Assembly: GCA_918272565.1 (NCBI GenBank)
Contig: CAKJYW010000008.1
Span: 1 to 64,000, forward strand
Direction of reading: 5' to 3'
From: Bacilli bacterium
GTDB taxonomy: Bacteria; Bacillota_I; Bacilli_A; ML615J-28; CAG-698
DNA length: 64,000 bases
In this document: positions 17,512 through 26,232 of the stretch, piece after piece
Position numbering within the stretch: position 1 is the stretch's first letter
Layout of the letters: every line of letters begins with the position of its first letter
The notes under the pieces: model-generated
Databases searched by the model: none
Seen by the model: the letters and a program-made list of their open reading frames with translations, nothing else
Told to the model about the DNA's origin: nothing
Translations under genes and position numbers: made by a program

Positions 17512-17518
17512 AACGAAT

Positions 17519-17551
17519 AATCTTCATGGCATATGCTATGGAGATTTTTTT
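17519..17551 (+). terminator. Terminator after the TetR gene
   Basis: AATCTTCATGGC pairs with GCTATGGAGATT (two G-U pairs), followed by TTTTTTT. Confidence 0.8.
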
Positions 17552-17553
17552 GT

Positions 17554-17582
17554 TTTACATTATCACCAAATAGTGGTATAAT
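17554..17582 (+). promoter_or_regulatory. Promoter of queT
   Basis: TTTACA (17554-17559), 17 bp, TATAAT (17577-17582) with TGG directly before it (RTGGTATAAT motif). It is followed by the riboswitch leader. Confidence 0.85.
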
Positions 17583-17587
17583 ACCTA

Positions 17588-17632
17588 AAGAGATGTTCCT
17601 TGCCTAACCATCTCAAATAAAAAACAAGGAGA
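17588..17632 (+). ncRNA. preQ1-I riboswitch, translational type
   Basis: The leader has hairpin P1, GAGATG (17590-17595) with CATCTC (17609-17614), an A-rich tail (AAATAAAAAA), and then CAAGG (17625-17629). CAAGG can pair with CCTTG (17598-17602) in the P1 loop, giving the H-type pseudoknot of the preQ1-I class. The pairing covers the first part of the Shine-Dalgarno AAGGAG, so ligand binding would block translation of queT. The queuosine-precursor transporter gene directly downstream fits. Confidence 0.9.
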
Positions 17633-17637
17633 TTAAA

Positions 17638-18147
17638 ATGGAAAAAATTAAAGTTAAGGATATTGCAAGACTTGCAATAATTTGCGCACTTTATGTTGCG
17701 TTAACATATGCTTTTAGTTTTATGGCATATGGCGATATTCAATTTAGAATTGCAGAAATATTGGTTTTATTATGTTTCTTTAGAAAGGACTATACTATAG
17801 CTTTAGTTTTAGGTTGCATTCTAGCAAACATCTTTAGTCCTATGGGATTTGTTGATGTTGTCTTTGGAACTCTAGCTACACTACTTGCTTGCCTTTCTAT
17901 TTGTTTTTTAAAAAACATATTCTTGTGTATTCTTCCACCTGTCATCTTTAATGGAGTGATTGTAGGGCTAGAATTACACTACATCCTAGATTTGCCATTT
18001 GTACCATCTATGATTAGTGTTGCTATAGGCGAAGCAGCAGTAGTTACAATAGGTGCTGTTATTTTCTTCTTCCTAAGAAAGAAGAAAGGCTTCTTAAGAA
18101 TGATAATGGCTAATCAAAACTGTGATTTAGAAGAAGTTGAAGAATAA
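17638..18147 (+). CDS. queT: QueT family queuosine-precursor transporter (ECF substrate-binding membrane subunit)
   Basis: A 169-residue membrane protein with five or six hydrophobic segments. VKDIARLAIICALYVALTYA, the YGDIQFRIAEILVLLCFF motif and GCILANIFSPMGFVDVVFGTLATL are hallmarks of the QueT family. It is a predicted S component that uses a shared energy-coupling (ECF) module for uptake of preQ1 or a related precursor. The ECF ATPases and EcfT are not in this window. Regulation by a preQ1-I riboswitch immediately upstream strengthens the call. ATG 17638 is 5 bases after AAGGAG. A strong terminator closes the single-gene unit. Confidence 0.93.
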   Translation: MEKIKVKDIARLAIICALYVALTYAFSFMAYGDIQFRIAEILVLLCFFRKDYTIALVLGCILANIFSPMGFVDVVFGTLATLLACLSICFLKNIFLCILPPVIFNGVIVGLELHYILDLPFVPSMISVAIGEAAVVTIGAVIFFFLRKKKGFLRMIMANQNCDLEEVEE

Positions 18148-18149
18148 GA

Positions 18150-18190
18150 ATTTAAGTCAAATTGAAAAGTCAATTTGACTTAATTTTATA
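18150..18190 (+). terminator. Terminator after queT
   Basis: A 12-bp perfect stem TAAGTCAAATTG / CAATTTGACTTA with a 6-base loop, followed by ATTTTAT. Confidence 0.8.
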
Positions 18191-18202
18191 AGGAGAGTAA
18201 TT

Positions 18203-19939
18203 ATGTTATTAATTGCTGAAGGACTAAAAAAAGGATATAGCGATAAGAAGCTCTTAGATAATGTTTCTATTAACATCGAAGATCATGATAAGATTGGGCT
18301 TGTCGGAATAAATGGGTGTGGTAAAAGCACTCTCCTTAAGATTTTGGCAGGTGTGATTGAAGCTGATAGTGGCGAAGTTAATTTGATTGGTAAAACTAAG
18401 GTTAGCTACTTATCACAAGACTTAACAATTGATTTAAATAATACTATCTTAACTGAAGTACTTAAAAACATTCCAAATGATAATGAGACTATCCATAAAG
18501 CTAAATCTATTTTAACTAAATTAGAATTAACAGATTATGATAAAGTTATTTCAAGTTTAAGCGGTGGAGAAAAGAGAAAGGTTGCCCTAGCTTGTGCTTT
18601 AGTTAAAGATTGTGATTTGCTTATCCTAGATGAACCTACTAACCATCTTGATAGCGATATGATTGAATGGTTAGAAAAGTATTTAATTAGATTTGAAAAA
18701 GCATTAATCATGGTTACTCACGATAGGTACTTTTTAGAGCGTGTTGTTAGTAAGATCGATGAACTTGAAAATGGTAAATTATATGAATACGACGCTAACT
18801 ATTCACGTTTTCTAGTATTAAAAGAAGAGCGACTTGCATCACTTGCAACACAAGAAAAGAAAATTGAAGTATTCTTAAGAAAAGAAACTGAATGGATTAA
18901 TAGAGGTGCTAGAGCTCGTAGTACTAAAGAGAAAAAGAGAATAGAAAAATACGATGAATTAATGAATCGTGAAAAATATGTTGAAAGCAGTTTTGAGCTA
19001 AGAAGCGAAACTACTAGACTTGGTAAAAACACTATTGAACTTACTAATGTTAGTAAGAAATATGAAAAAGTGTTATTCAGTGACTTCTCTATAGACGTAG
19101 AAAAGGATGCTCGTATTGGAATAATTGGTAAAAATGGTAGTGGGAAGACGACTCTACTTAAGGTTATGATTGGAGAAGTAGAGCCAACAGAAGGAACAGT
19201 TAAAATAGGTGAAACTGTTAAAATTGGCTATTTCTTCCAAACAAGCGAAGAACTACCTGATATGAAAGTGGTCGATTATATCAAGGATGAAAGTGAAGTA
19301 ATTAAGACTAAAACAGGTTACATTACTGCAAGCCAAATGCTAGAAAAGTTCTTGTTTGATGAGCCTTATATTCCTATATCTAGGTTATCAGGAGGCGAGA
19401 AAAGAAGGCTAGCATTGGTAAGAGTTTTGATGAAAAACCCTAATATTTTAGTCCTAGATGAACCTACAAACGATCTTGATATTGAAACCTTAGCGATTCT
19501 AGAAGACTATCTAGAAGACTTTAATGGTGCTGTAATTATCGTTAGTCACGATAGGTATTTTTTGGATAAAGTGGTTAATGTAATCTATGCTTTAGAAGAT
19601 GATCTTCATTTCCATAAATACAATGGTGGATATTCTAGCTATTTAGAAAAGCGCACTGAGGTAGAAAAAGCTAAGGTAAAAGTAGATACTAGAACTAAAG
19701 AAAAGAAGATTAAATTAAGCTATCTTGAACAAAAAGAGTATGAAAAAATAGAAGAAGATATGGAAATAATCGCTTCGCAAATAGAAGAAATCCAAAAAGA
19801 AATTGATAAAAATATCACTAATTATTTAGTTACAAAAGACTTATATTCTAAGAAGGAAACTCTAGAAAAAGAGTTAGAAGAGAAATTCAATAGGTGGGAG
19901 TATCTATCTGAAATAGATAGAATGAGTAAAGAAAAATGA
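18203..19939 (+). CDS. ABC-F ATPase, Uup/YfmR-like
   Basis: A 578-residue soluble protein with two ABC ATPase domains and no membrane part. Domain 1 has GINGCGKST, LSGGEKRKVALA and LLILDEPTNHLD. Domain 2 has GKNGSGKTT, LSGGEKRRLALVRVLM and ILVLDEPTNDLDIETLAILEDYL. The TNDLDIETLxxLEDYL wording and the C-terminal coiled coil (about 505-578, rich in Glu/Lys) are typical of the Uup branch. ABC-F proteins bind the ribosomal E site and relieve stalling or antibiotic inhibition. The stop overlaps the next start (ATGA). The Shine-Dalgarno AAGGAG is 8 bases upstream of ATG. Confidence 0.88.
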   Translation: MLLIAEGLKKGYSDKKLLDNVSINIEDHDKIGLVGINGCGKSTLLKILAGVIEADSGEVNLIGKTKVSYLSQDLTIDLNNTILTEVLKNIPNDNETIHKAKSILTKLELTDYDKVISSLSGGEKRKVALACALVKDCDLLILDEPTNHLDSDMIEWLEKYLIRFEKALIMVTHDRYFLERVVSKIDELENGKLYEYDANYSRFLVLKEERLASLATQEKKIEVFLRKETEWINRGARARSTKEKKRIEKYDELMNREKYVESSFELRSETTRLGKNTIELTNVSKKYEKVLFSDFSIDVEKDARIGIIGKNGSGKTTLLKVMIGEVEPTEGTVKIGETVKIGYFFQTSEELPDMKVVDYIKDESEVIKTKTGYITASQMLEKFLFDEPYIPISRLSGGEKRRLALVRVLMKNPNILVLDEPTNDLDIETLAILEDYLEDFNGAVIIVSHDRYFLDKVVNVIYALEDDLHFHKYNGGYSSYLEKRTEVEKAKVKVDTRTKEKKIKLSYLEQKEYEKIEEDMEIIASQIEEIQKEIDKNITNYLVTKDLYSKKETLEKELEEKFNRWEYLSEIDRMSKEK

Positions 19940-20400
19940 TTAAGTTAAAAAAAGCATCGTTAGAAGAACTTGATATCATTAATTCTTTGTGTGAAGAAGC
20001 AAAGAAGGATTACAAATTATGGGATAGTGAATATCCTACATATGAAGATTTCTTAAGTTGTTTTGAGGATGTTGGTGTCTATATTTTAGTTGGTGATAGC
20101 GAAATAATTGGTTCTATTAGTGCTGAAGCGAGTGATGCTGGAGATAACTATGTTTCTTTGTCTAAGTTCTTTATTGTTAAAAAATACAAAAGACAAGGAT
20201 ATGGTAGATTACTTTTTAAGCTTATAGAAGAAGAATTTAAAAACAAATATGAATATATCGATTTCTATGTTGATGAAAGGCATCCGTTTGCTTTTAAGAT
20301 GTATGAAAGTTTCGGTTACACTGACTTAGGTAGGGCAAGTGTTTCATGGGAGAGTGATTACTACTACCATAGGTTTATAAAAAGAATTGAAAACGATTGA
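19936..20400 (+). CDS. GNAT family N-acetyltransferase
   Basis: A 154-residue acetyl-CoA-dependent acetyltransferase. The acetyl-CoA site is KYKRQGYGRLLFKLIEEEF (family pattern RxxGxG), preceded by the VSLSKFFIVKK strand and followed by IDFYVDERHPFAFKMYESFGY. The N-terminal arm starts with MIKLKKASLEELDII. The substrate cannot be told from sequence. It is translationally coupled to the upstream ABC-F gene by a four-base ATGA overlap and ends at a strong terminator, so the two form an operon. Confidence 0.88.
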   Translation: MIKLKKASLEELDIINSLCEEAKKDYKLWDSEYPTYEDFLSCFEDVGVYILVGDSEIIGSISAEASDAGDNYVSLSKFFIVKKYKRQGYGRLLFKLIEEEFKNKYEYIDFYVDERHPFAFKMYESFGYTDLGRASVSWESDYYYHRFIKRIEND

Positions 20401-20405
20401 AGTGC

Positions 20406-20437
20406 AAGTCCCCAATATTGAGTTTTGGGGACTTTTG
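20406..20437 (+). terminator. Terminator after the GNAT gene
   Basis: A 10-bp stem AAGTCCCCAA / TTGGGGACTT, followed by TTGTGT. Confidence 0.85.
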
Positions 20438-20446
20438 TGTTAAAAT
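20438..20446 (+). promoter_or_regulatory. Putative extended -10 before the second ABC-F gene
   Basis: TGTTAAAAT, directly after the terminator and 25 bases before the start codon. There is no clear -35. Confidence 0.4.
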
Positions 20447-20471
20447 AAGACGTTAAAAAAAGGTAAAGAGT

Positions 20472-22001
20472 ATGAGCGTTTTAGAATTACAAGACGTTTG
20501 CTTTGGCTATCAAGGTGAAGTCCTACTTAAAAATGTTAATATGAGATTGCTTCCACATGAACATATGGGGTTAGTCGGAGTGAACGGGAGTGGCAAAACC
20601 ACTTTGCTTAATTTGATTGCTCATCGCTTAGCCCCTGATAGTGGAAAAATCAGTTGGCTTAATGAATCTTTTTCTTATTTGGATCAACATTTAAAGATTC
20701 ATGATGAACTTACTATTCATGAATATTTGTATCAAGTTTATGATGAACTATTCCAAAAAGAGAAAGAGATGAATGACTTATATTCATCACTTGAATTTAG
20801 TGATGAATCTCAATATGATAAGATTTTAAACAAGGCATATAACATCCAAAACTATTTAGATGAAAAGAACTTTTATATGATTAAGTCTAAAATTGGTAAT
20901 GTCATTAATGGCTTAGGTATTAGCTACGATGAAAACTGGGTATTAAAGAACCTTAGTAGTGGTCAACGTGGTAAAGTATTCTTGGCTAAGATGTTGCTTG
21001 AAGAAAAAGATGTTTTGTTACTTGATGAACCTACCAACTTCCTTGATAGAAGTCATATTGAGTGGCTAAGTAAGTTTCTAAATTCTTATAGCAAAGAATT
21101 CATCGTTATTAGCCATGATAATAATTTCTTGAATCAAATTTGCAATGTCATCTATGCAATTGAGAATAAGACTTTAGTTAGATACAAAGGTAATTACGAA
21201 GATTATTTAAGACTAAAAGAGCTTAGAAGCAAAGAATATGAAGCTTTATACATTGCTCAACAAAAGTACATTAAGAAAACTCAAGACTTTATTGATAAAA
21301 ACATCGTTAGAGCATCAACTACAAAACGTGCTCAAAGTAGAAGAAAAGAGCTAGAGAAGATTGTGGTTTTAGAAAAACCAACAACTATTAAGAAAGCAAG
21401 ATTCTCTTTCCCTTTTTCAACAAGCTTTAATAGTGAATCGATTGTTACTAAAAAGTTAGTCATTGGATATAGTGGACCACTGCTAGCTCCAATTGATGTT
21501 AAGATCTATTTTGGAGAAAAGGTCGTAATTACTGGTAAGAATGGTATTGGTAAATCAACATTTATTAAGACATTGCTTGGTGAAATACCTTCTATTTCTG
21601 GTTATTTTAAGGTGGCACCTTTTAATAAGATTGTTTATTATGAACAAGAATATAAAGGTGATTTAGAGATTAGTCCGATTGATTATATTAAAAACGATTA
21701 TCCACTAATGGATGATAAGAAAGTTAGAGACTTACTTGGTCAGTACGGAATTATTGGAGAGCTTGCTATTAAGAAACTTAAAGAGTTATCTGGTGGCGAG
21801 TTAACTAAGGTGAGATTTAGTAAATTACAACTTCAATCGTCTAACCTTCTAATCCTTGATGAGCCTACTAACCATTTAGATAAAAATAGTAAAGAAGCGT
21901 TATATAGTGCTTTAAATGAGTATCCAGGAACACTTCTAATTGTTACTCATGAGAAGGACATTAATAAGATATTAAATACGAAAGAAATTCATTTCAGTTA
22001 G
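20472..22001 (+). CDS. ABC-F family ATPase
   Basis: A 509-residue protein with two ABC ATPase domains. Domain 1 has GVNGSGKTT, LSSGQRGKVFLAKMLL and LLLDEPTNFLD. Domain 2 has GKNGIGKST, LSGGELTKVRFSKL and LLILDEPTNHLD. Between them lies the charged linker (ASTTKRAQSRRKELEKI) that reaches toward the ribosome's P-site tRNA in this family. It differs from the Uup-like gene 600 bp upstream and lacks its C-terminal coiled coil. Whether it is a housekeeping factor or an antibiotic-protection protein cannot be told. TypA follows 9 bp later. Confidence 0.87.
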   Translation: MSVLELQDVCFGYQGEVLLKNVNMRLLPHEHMGLVGVNGSGKTTLLNLIAHRLAPDSGKISWLNESFSYLDQHLKIHDELTIHEYLYQVYDELFQKEKEMNDLYSSLEFSDESQYDKILNKAYNIQNYLDEKNFYMIKSKIGNVINGLGISYDENWVLKNLSSGQRGKVFLAKMLLEEKDVLLLDEPTNFLDRSHIEWLSKFLNSYSKEFIVISHDNNFLNQICNVIYAIENKTLVRYKGNYEDYLRLKELRSKEYEALYIAQQKYIKKTQDFIDKNIVRASTTKRAQSRRKELEKIVVLEKPTTIKKARFSFPFSTSFNSESIVTKKLVIGYSGPLLAPIDVKIYFGEKVVITGKNGIGKSTFIKTLLGEIPSISGYFKVAPFNKIVYYEQEYKGDLEISPIDYIKNDYPLMDDKKVRDLLGQYGIIGELAIKKLKELSGGELTKVRFSKLQLQSSNLLILDEPTNHLDKNSKEALYSALNEYPGTLLIVTHEKDINKILNTKEIHFS

Positions 22002-22010
22002 GATAAAATT

Positions 22011-23843
22011 ATGGAAATTAGAAATGTAGCTATTATTGCCCATGTTGACCATGGCAAAACAACATTGGTAGACCAATTATTAAAAAAGAGCGAAACTTTA
22101 GCATCTAGAGAAAACATCGATGAAAGAGTAATGGATAGCAATGATTTAGAGCGTGAACGTGGAATCACAATTCTTGCTAAAAACACTGCTGTTAAATATA
22201 AAGGATATAAGATTAATATCCTTGATACTCCAGGACATGCTGACTTCAGCGGTGAAGTTGAGCGTATCATGAAGATGGTTGATGGCGTTGTGTTGGTTGT
22301 TGATGCATATGAAGGTGCGATGCCTCAAACTAGATTCGTTTTAAAACAAGCTCTAGAAAATAACTTAAAACCAATTGTTGTTATAAATAAAGTAGATAAA
22401 CCAAGTGCTAGACCAGTTGAGGTTGTGGATGAAGTGTTAGATTTATTCATCGAACTTGGTGCAAATGATGATCAATTAGATTTCAAGGTTGCTTATGCTA
22501 GCGCAACTCATGGAACAAGTAGTTTATCTCCTGAACTTGAAAGCCAAGAACCTACAATGGACTACATCTTAGATTTGATTGTTTCTGAAATTCCTGCTCC
22601 TGAAGTAGAAAAAGAAGGACATTTACAATTCCAAGGTGCATTGCTAGATTACAATGAATATGTTGGTAGAATGGCAATTGGTAGAATCAAACGAGGAACT
22701 ATTAGAACTAATGAGATAGTTAGTTGTTTAAGAAATGATGGAACAACTAAGCAATTTAGAATTCAAAAGATTTATAGTTTCTTAGGACTTCAAAAGAGTG
22801 AAATCCAAGAAGCATATGCTGGTGACATCGTAGCGGTTGCAGGGTTAGCTGACATCAATGTTGGTGAGACACTATGTGATGTTGGTTTCGAAGAAGCTCT
22901 TCCTCCAATTCATGTTAGTGAACCTACTGTTGAAATGTATTTTTCAACAAACGACTCTCCATTTGCTGGTAAAGAAGGCAAATTTGTCACTTCAACAAAA
23001 CTAGAAGAACGTTTATATCGTGAAACTCAAAAAGACGTTAGTTTAAGAGTAGTTAAGTCTGGTAACCAAGATGAATGGATAGTTTGTGGTAGAGGTGAAC
23101 TTCACCTAGGTATTTTAATTGAAAATATGCGTCGTGAAGGTTATGAATTCCAAGTTGCTAAACCAAAACCAATTATCAAAGAAATCGATGGCGTAAAAAG
23201 TGAACCTTACGAATATGTTCAAATCGATTTACCTAATGAATATGTTGGTCCAACTATCGAACTAATTGGTAGACGTGGAGGAATTCTTGAATCAATGAAT
23301 AGTGATGTAAGTCAAACTAGACTAATTTACACTGTTCCTTCTCGTGGCTTAATTGGACTTTCTACTGACTTCATGACTTCTACAAAAGGCTTTGGTACTT
23401 TAAGTCACTACTTCTTAGAATATCGTCCAATGGAAAATGTTCAAGTTGGTAAGAGAAAACTTGGAGTATTAGTAGCTTCTGAAGATGGTGTAACTACAGC
23501 TTATGGTATTGGTCAAATTGAAGATAGAGGTATTTTGTTTGTTGAACCTAACACTAATGTTTATGAAGGTATGATTGTTGGTGAATGTAACAAAGAAGAA
23601 GATTTGACTGTTAATGTTGCTAAGATGAAGCAACAAACTAACCAACGTTCTTCAAACAAAGATATGACTGTTGTCTTAAAACGCCCAAGAATTATGGGAC
23701 TAGAAGCTTGTATGGAATACATCAACGATGATGAATTAGTTGAGATTACTCCTCGTAGTATTAGACTTAGAAAGAAGATTCTAAATACTGAGTTAAGAAA
23801 GAAATTTGATGCTAAGAGAATGAAGGAAGAAAAGAATGCATAA
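22011..23843 (+). CDS. typA: Translational GTPase TypA/BipA
   Basis: A 610-residue ribosome-associated GTPase involved in 50S assembly and stress adaptation. G1 is AHVDHGKTT (residues 10-18), switch I RERGITI, G3 DTPGHADF, and G4 NKVDKP. The elongation-factor-like domains II, III and V and the TypA C-terminal domain (SRGLIGLSTDFMTSTKGFGT, NVYEGMIVGE, TNQRSSNKD) are complete. Length is normal. Only a weak Shine-Dalgarno is visible 9 bp after the ABC-F gene, so co-transcription and coupling with it are likely. The following lipoprotein gene overlaps its 3' end by 8 bp. Confidence 0.97.
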   Translation: MEIRNVAIIAHVDHGKTTLVDQLLKKSETLASRENIDERVMDSNDLERERGITILAKNTAVKYKGYKINILDTPGHADFSGEVERIMKMVDGVVLVVDAYEGAMPQTRFVLKQALENNLKPIVVINKVDKPSARPVEVVDEVLDLFIELGANDDQLDFKVAYASATHGTSSLSPELESQEPTMDYILDLIVSEIPAPEVEKEGHLQFQGALLDYNEYVGRMAIGRIKRGTIRTNEIVSCLRNDGTTKQFRIQKIYSFLGLQKSEIQEAYAGDIVAVAGLADINVGETLCDVGFEEALPPIHVSEPTVEMYFSTNDSPFAGKEGKFVTSTKLEERLYRETQKDVSLRVVKSGNQDEWIVCGRGELHLGILIENMRREGYEFQVAKPKPIIKEIDGVKSEPYEYVQIDLPNEYVGPTIELIGRRGGILESMNSDVSQTRLIYTVPSRGLIGLSTDFMTSTKGFGTLSHYFLEYRPMENVQVGKRKLGVLVASEDGVTTAYGIGQIEDRGILFVEPNTNVYEGMIVGECNKEEDLTVNVAKMKQQTNQRSSNKDMTVVLKRPRIMGLEACMEYINDDELVEITPRSIRLRKKILNTELRKKFDAKRMKEEKNA

Positions 23844-25329
23844 GCTTTTTAAAAAATCATTTCTATTATCTTTAATCATTTCGCTAATCTTACTTGCTAG
23901 TTGTTCAATTAAAATTGATGTAAATGATGATGAACCAAGTAAAAATTATAGCGACGAAGCTGTTACCTTTACTATTTTTTCAATCAATGATTTTCATGGA
24001 TGCTTATTTGAAAATGAAGATCAAGCAGGAATTGCTAGAATTGGTGAATATGTATTAAATGAAAAAGAGAAGAACCCAGATACAACTTTAGTTATATCAG
24101 CTGGTGATATGTTTCAAGGAACTGCGATTTCATCTTTATCAAGAGGTAAGTCTGTAGTAGAAGCAATGAACTATATTGGGTTTGATGCTATGACAATTGG
24201 TAACCATGAATTTGACTGGGGAATAGAAGAAGTTTTGAAATATCAAGATGGTGACCCTAGTAATGGAGAAGCGAATTTCCCATTCTTAGTTGCTAATGTT
24301 ACTGATATTAACACTAACAAGTTAGCTAGTTGGGCAACACCTTACGTAGTTATTGAAAAAGCGGGTTATAAATTTGGTATTATTGGAATTATTGGTAGTG
24401 AACAAACTAATGAAATACTTGCTACTTATGTTAAAGATTACCAATTTACAAACGAGCTTTCCGCAATCAAAAAATACACTAAGATTTTAAGAGAAGAAGA
24501 GAAAGTTGATTTTGTTATCGTTTCTTGTCATTGCGATACTACTTCAATTAATACAGGACTTGTTGCTTTAAGTGGTGAATATAAAATTGATATGATTTTA
24601 AATGGCCACACTCATCAAGCTTATTATGGTCTACTTGATGGTGGAATTAGAAATTGTAGCGTTCCATATATTCAATCAGGATGCTATGGTAAATATTTAG
24701 GTGTAACTACCCTAACTGCTCTAAATGGTGAGCTAATTCAATCTAACTGCATTAATTTAAGTAGTTCTAGATTTAAAGAAGCAAATACTGAATTAACTAG
24801 AATCATTAATAGCTACACTGAAGAGATTGCAATAGCTAGTAAAGAGATTGGAATCTGTGGAAAGACACTTTACAAAAAAGATGGAGAAGTGTTCTGTGCT
24901 GATGCGGCACTTGATACCATCAGTAATGCTCAAATTGGTATTGTTAATTCTGGTGGTATTAGAGGAAATGCTTTCCCAGTAAATGAAGGAGATATGGTTA
25001 CATATGGTGACATCTTTGAAATGACACCATTTGAAAACAAAGTTGTAGCTTCAACCATTAGTGGTAGTGAGCTATTAAGGCTATTTACTTTTGATGGAAT
25101 AAGATTTAGTTCTAATGTTGATCCAAGTAACGCTACAGTTAATGGGGAAAAAGTTGAAGCAGGAAAGTTCTACCGTGTTGCCACAATCGACTATTTGTTT
25201 GAAAAGAGTGGTTACCCATTTAAAAATGGTACTGATATCGTAAGAACTGATATTATCTTTAGAGATGCTGTTTATAAGAGAGTATTAGATAACGTCACTA
25301 GAAATGGTAAATTCTATTATGATAGATAA
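23836..25329 (+). CDS. 5'-nucleotidase / 2',3'-cyclic phosphodiesterase family lipoprotein
   Basis: A 497-residue surface lipoprotein (lipobox LASC) of the UshA/CpdB/YfkN family. The N-terminal metallophosphatase domain has INDFHGCL, SAGDMFQGT, TIGNHEFDWG and LNGHTHQ, supplying the two-metal ligands. The C-terminal substrate-binding domain has NSGGIRG and YGDIFEMTPFENKV. It should release phosphate and nucleosides from external nucleotides. Length is typical. The gene overlaps the typA 3' end by 8 bp, an odd pairing of a ribosome factor with a surface enzyme. A strong terminator ends the unit. Confidence 0.93.
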   Translation: MHKLFKKSFLLSLIISLILLASCSIKIDVNDDEPSKNYSDEAVTFTIFSINDFHGCLFENEDQAGIARIGEYVLNEKEKNPDTTLVISAGDMFQGTAISSLSRGKSVVEAMNYIGFDAMTIGNHEFDWGIEEVLKYQDGDPSNGEANFPFLVANVTDINTNKLASWATPYVVIEKAGYKFGIIGIIGSEQTNEILATYVKDYQFTNELSAIKKYTKILREEEKVDFVIVSCHCDTTSINTGLVALSGEYKIDMILNGHTHQAYYGLLDGGIRNCSVPYIQSGCYGKYLGVTTLTALNGELIQSNCINLSSSRFKEANTELTRIINSYTEEIAIASKEIGICGKTLYKKDGEVFCADAALDTISNAQIGIVNSGGIRGNAFPVNEGDMVTYGDIFEMTPFENKVVASTISGSELLRLFTFDGIRFSSNVDPSNATVNGEKVEAGKFYRVATIDYLFEKSGYPFKNGTDIVRTDIIFRDAVYKRVLDNVTRNGKFYYDR

Positions 25330-25336
25330 AATAAAT

Positions 25337-25378
25337 GTATTAGATTATTTGTTTAAAAATAATCTAATACTTTTTTTA
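25337..25378 (+). terminator. Terminator after the nucleotidase gene
   Basis: A 13-bp stem GTATTAGATTATT / AATAATCTAATAC, then seven T. Confidence 0.9.
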
Positions 25379-25383
25379 TTATA

Positions 25384-25392
25384 TGGTATAAT
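25384..25392 (+). promoter_or_regulatory. Extended -10 promoter (RTGGTATAAT)
   Basis: TGGTATAAT, 31 bases upstream of the TIM-barrel gene start. Its last four bases overlap a perfect palindrome. Confidence 0.8.
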
Positions 25393-25410
25393 GATATCGT
25401 GATATCATTA
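25389..25410. promoter_or_regulatory. Perfect palindromic operator over the transcription start
   Basis: Arms TAATGATATC (25389-25398) and GATATCATTA (25401-25410) with a 2-base centre GT. It overlaps the end of the -10 and the expected start of transcription, the classic position for a repressor site. The regulator is not identifiable from this window. Confidence 0.6.
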
Positions 25411-25422
25411 AAGGAGTTTATT

Positions 25423-26232
25423 ATGAAAAAGTGTTTTACAATTAATTCAAGAAGAACAACAGAAGATTTCTTAGAATTTGGGAAATTACTTGATGAAGGG
25501 ATTTATCAAGCTGCTGAGATCTTTTTCCCATACACATTAAGTGAAGAGAATTATAGTATTTATTATAACAATGTTAGAAAGCTAAAAGTTGATCATCTAG
25601 GAAGCGAAATTGTAATGCACTTGCCTTTTGGTCGTGACAATAACTTGTGTGATTTGGAAGATTATCCTAGAGTTATTCAAAGGATGAAAGACGCAATTGA
25701 GTTCACTTCTCATTTTGGAACAAAGAAGCTTACAATTCATTTAGGTTATGTTGATACAAGTAAGCCAAGAAAAGAATATGTTATTCATATTATTGGTGTT
25801 TTAAAGGTTCTTTGTACATTTGCTAAAAAATATGGTATGAATATAATGATAGAAAATATGCCTGATTACGAAGAATTAGGTTATGCTCCATCAGAAATCC
25901 GCTACATTATTGATAACTGTGGCATGGATAATTTAAAGTTTATTCTAGATACTGGCCATGCTCATGTTAGTGATTATGAAATAACTGATTATATTGATTT
26001 GCTTTCTGATAAACTTTATCATATGCATTTTAGTGATAACCATGGCGAAAAAGACGAACACCTACCAATGGGTAAAGGCACAATCGACTTCAAAAAAGTA
26101 TTTGATAAACTAAAAGAAGTTGGTTATGACAACCTTCATTGTATGGAAATCCTTTTTGCCACATCCGATGAACTTCGCGCTTATGCTAAAGATTTTGACT
26201 ATTTTGCTAGTATGACAACTGATGAGAAATAG
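25423..26232 (+). CDS. Xylose isomerase-like TIM-barrel protein (AP endonuclease 2 superfamily)
   Basis: A 269-residue single-domain protein. Strand-end motifs fit sugar-phosphate isomerases and epimerases of this superfamily: KKLTIHLGYVD, NIMIENMPDY (metal-ligand Glu), KFILDTGHAHVSDY (Asp and two His), LYHMHFSDNHGEKDEHLPMGKGTIDF and HCMEIL (last Glu). The metal-binding residues appear complete. The reaction is unknown; endonuclease IV activity is less likely because the ligand pattern is the isomerase type. Its own promoter and a perfect operator suggest a dedicated regulator. The frame extends to GTG 25399 but the Shine-Dalgarno AAGGAG at 25411 fixes ATG 25423. Confidence 0.82.
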   Translation: MKKCFTINSRRTTEDFLEFGKLLDEGIYQAAEIFFPYTLSEENYSIYYNNVRKLKVDHLGSEIVMHLPFGRDNNLCDLEDYPRVIQRMKDAIEFTSHFGTKKLTIHLGYVDTSKPRKEYVIHIIGVLKVLCTFAKKYGMNIMIENMPDYEELGYAPSEIRYIIDNCGMDNLKFILDTGHAHVSDYEITDYIDLLSDKLYHMHFSDNHGEKDEHLPMGKGTIDFKKVFDKLKEVGYDNLHCMEILFATSDELRAYAKDFDYFASMTTDEK

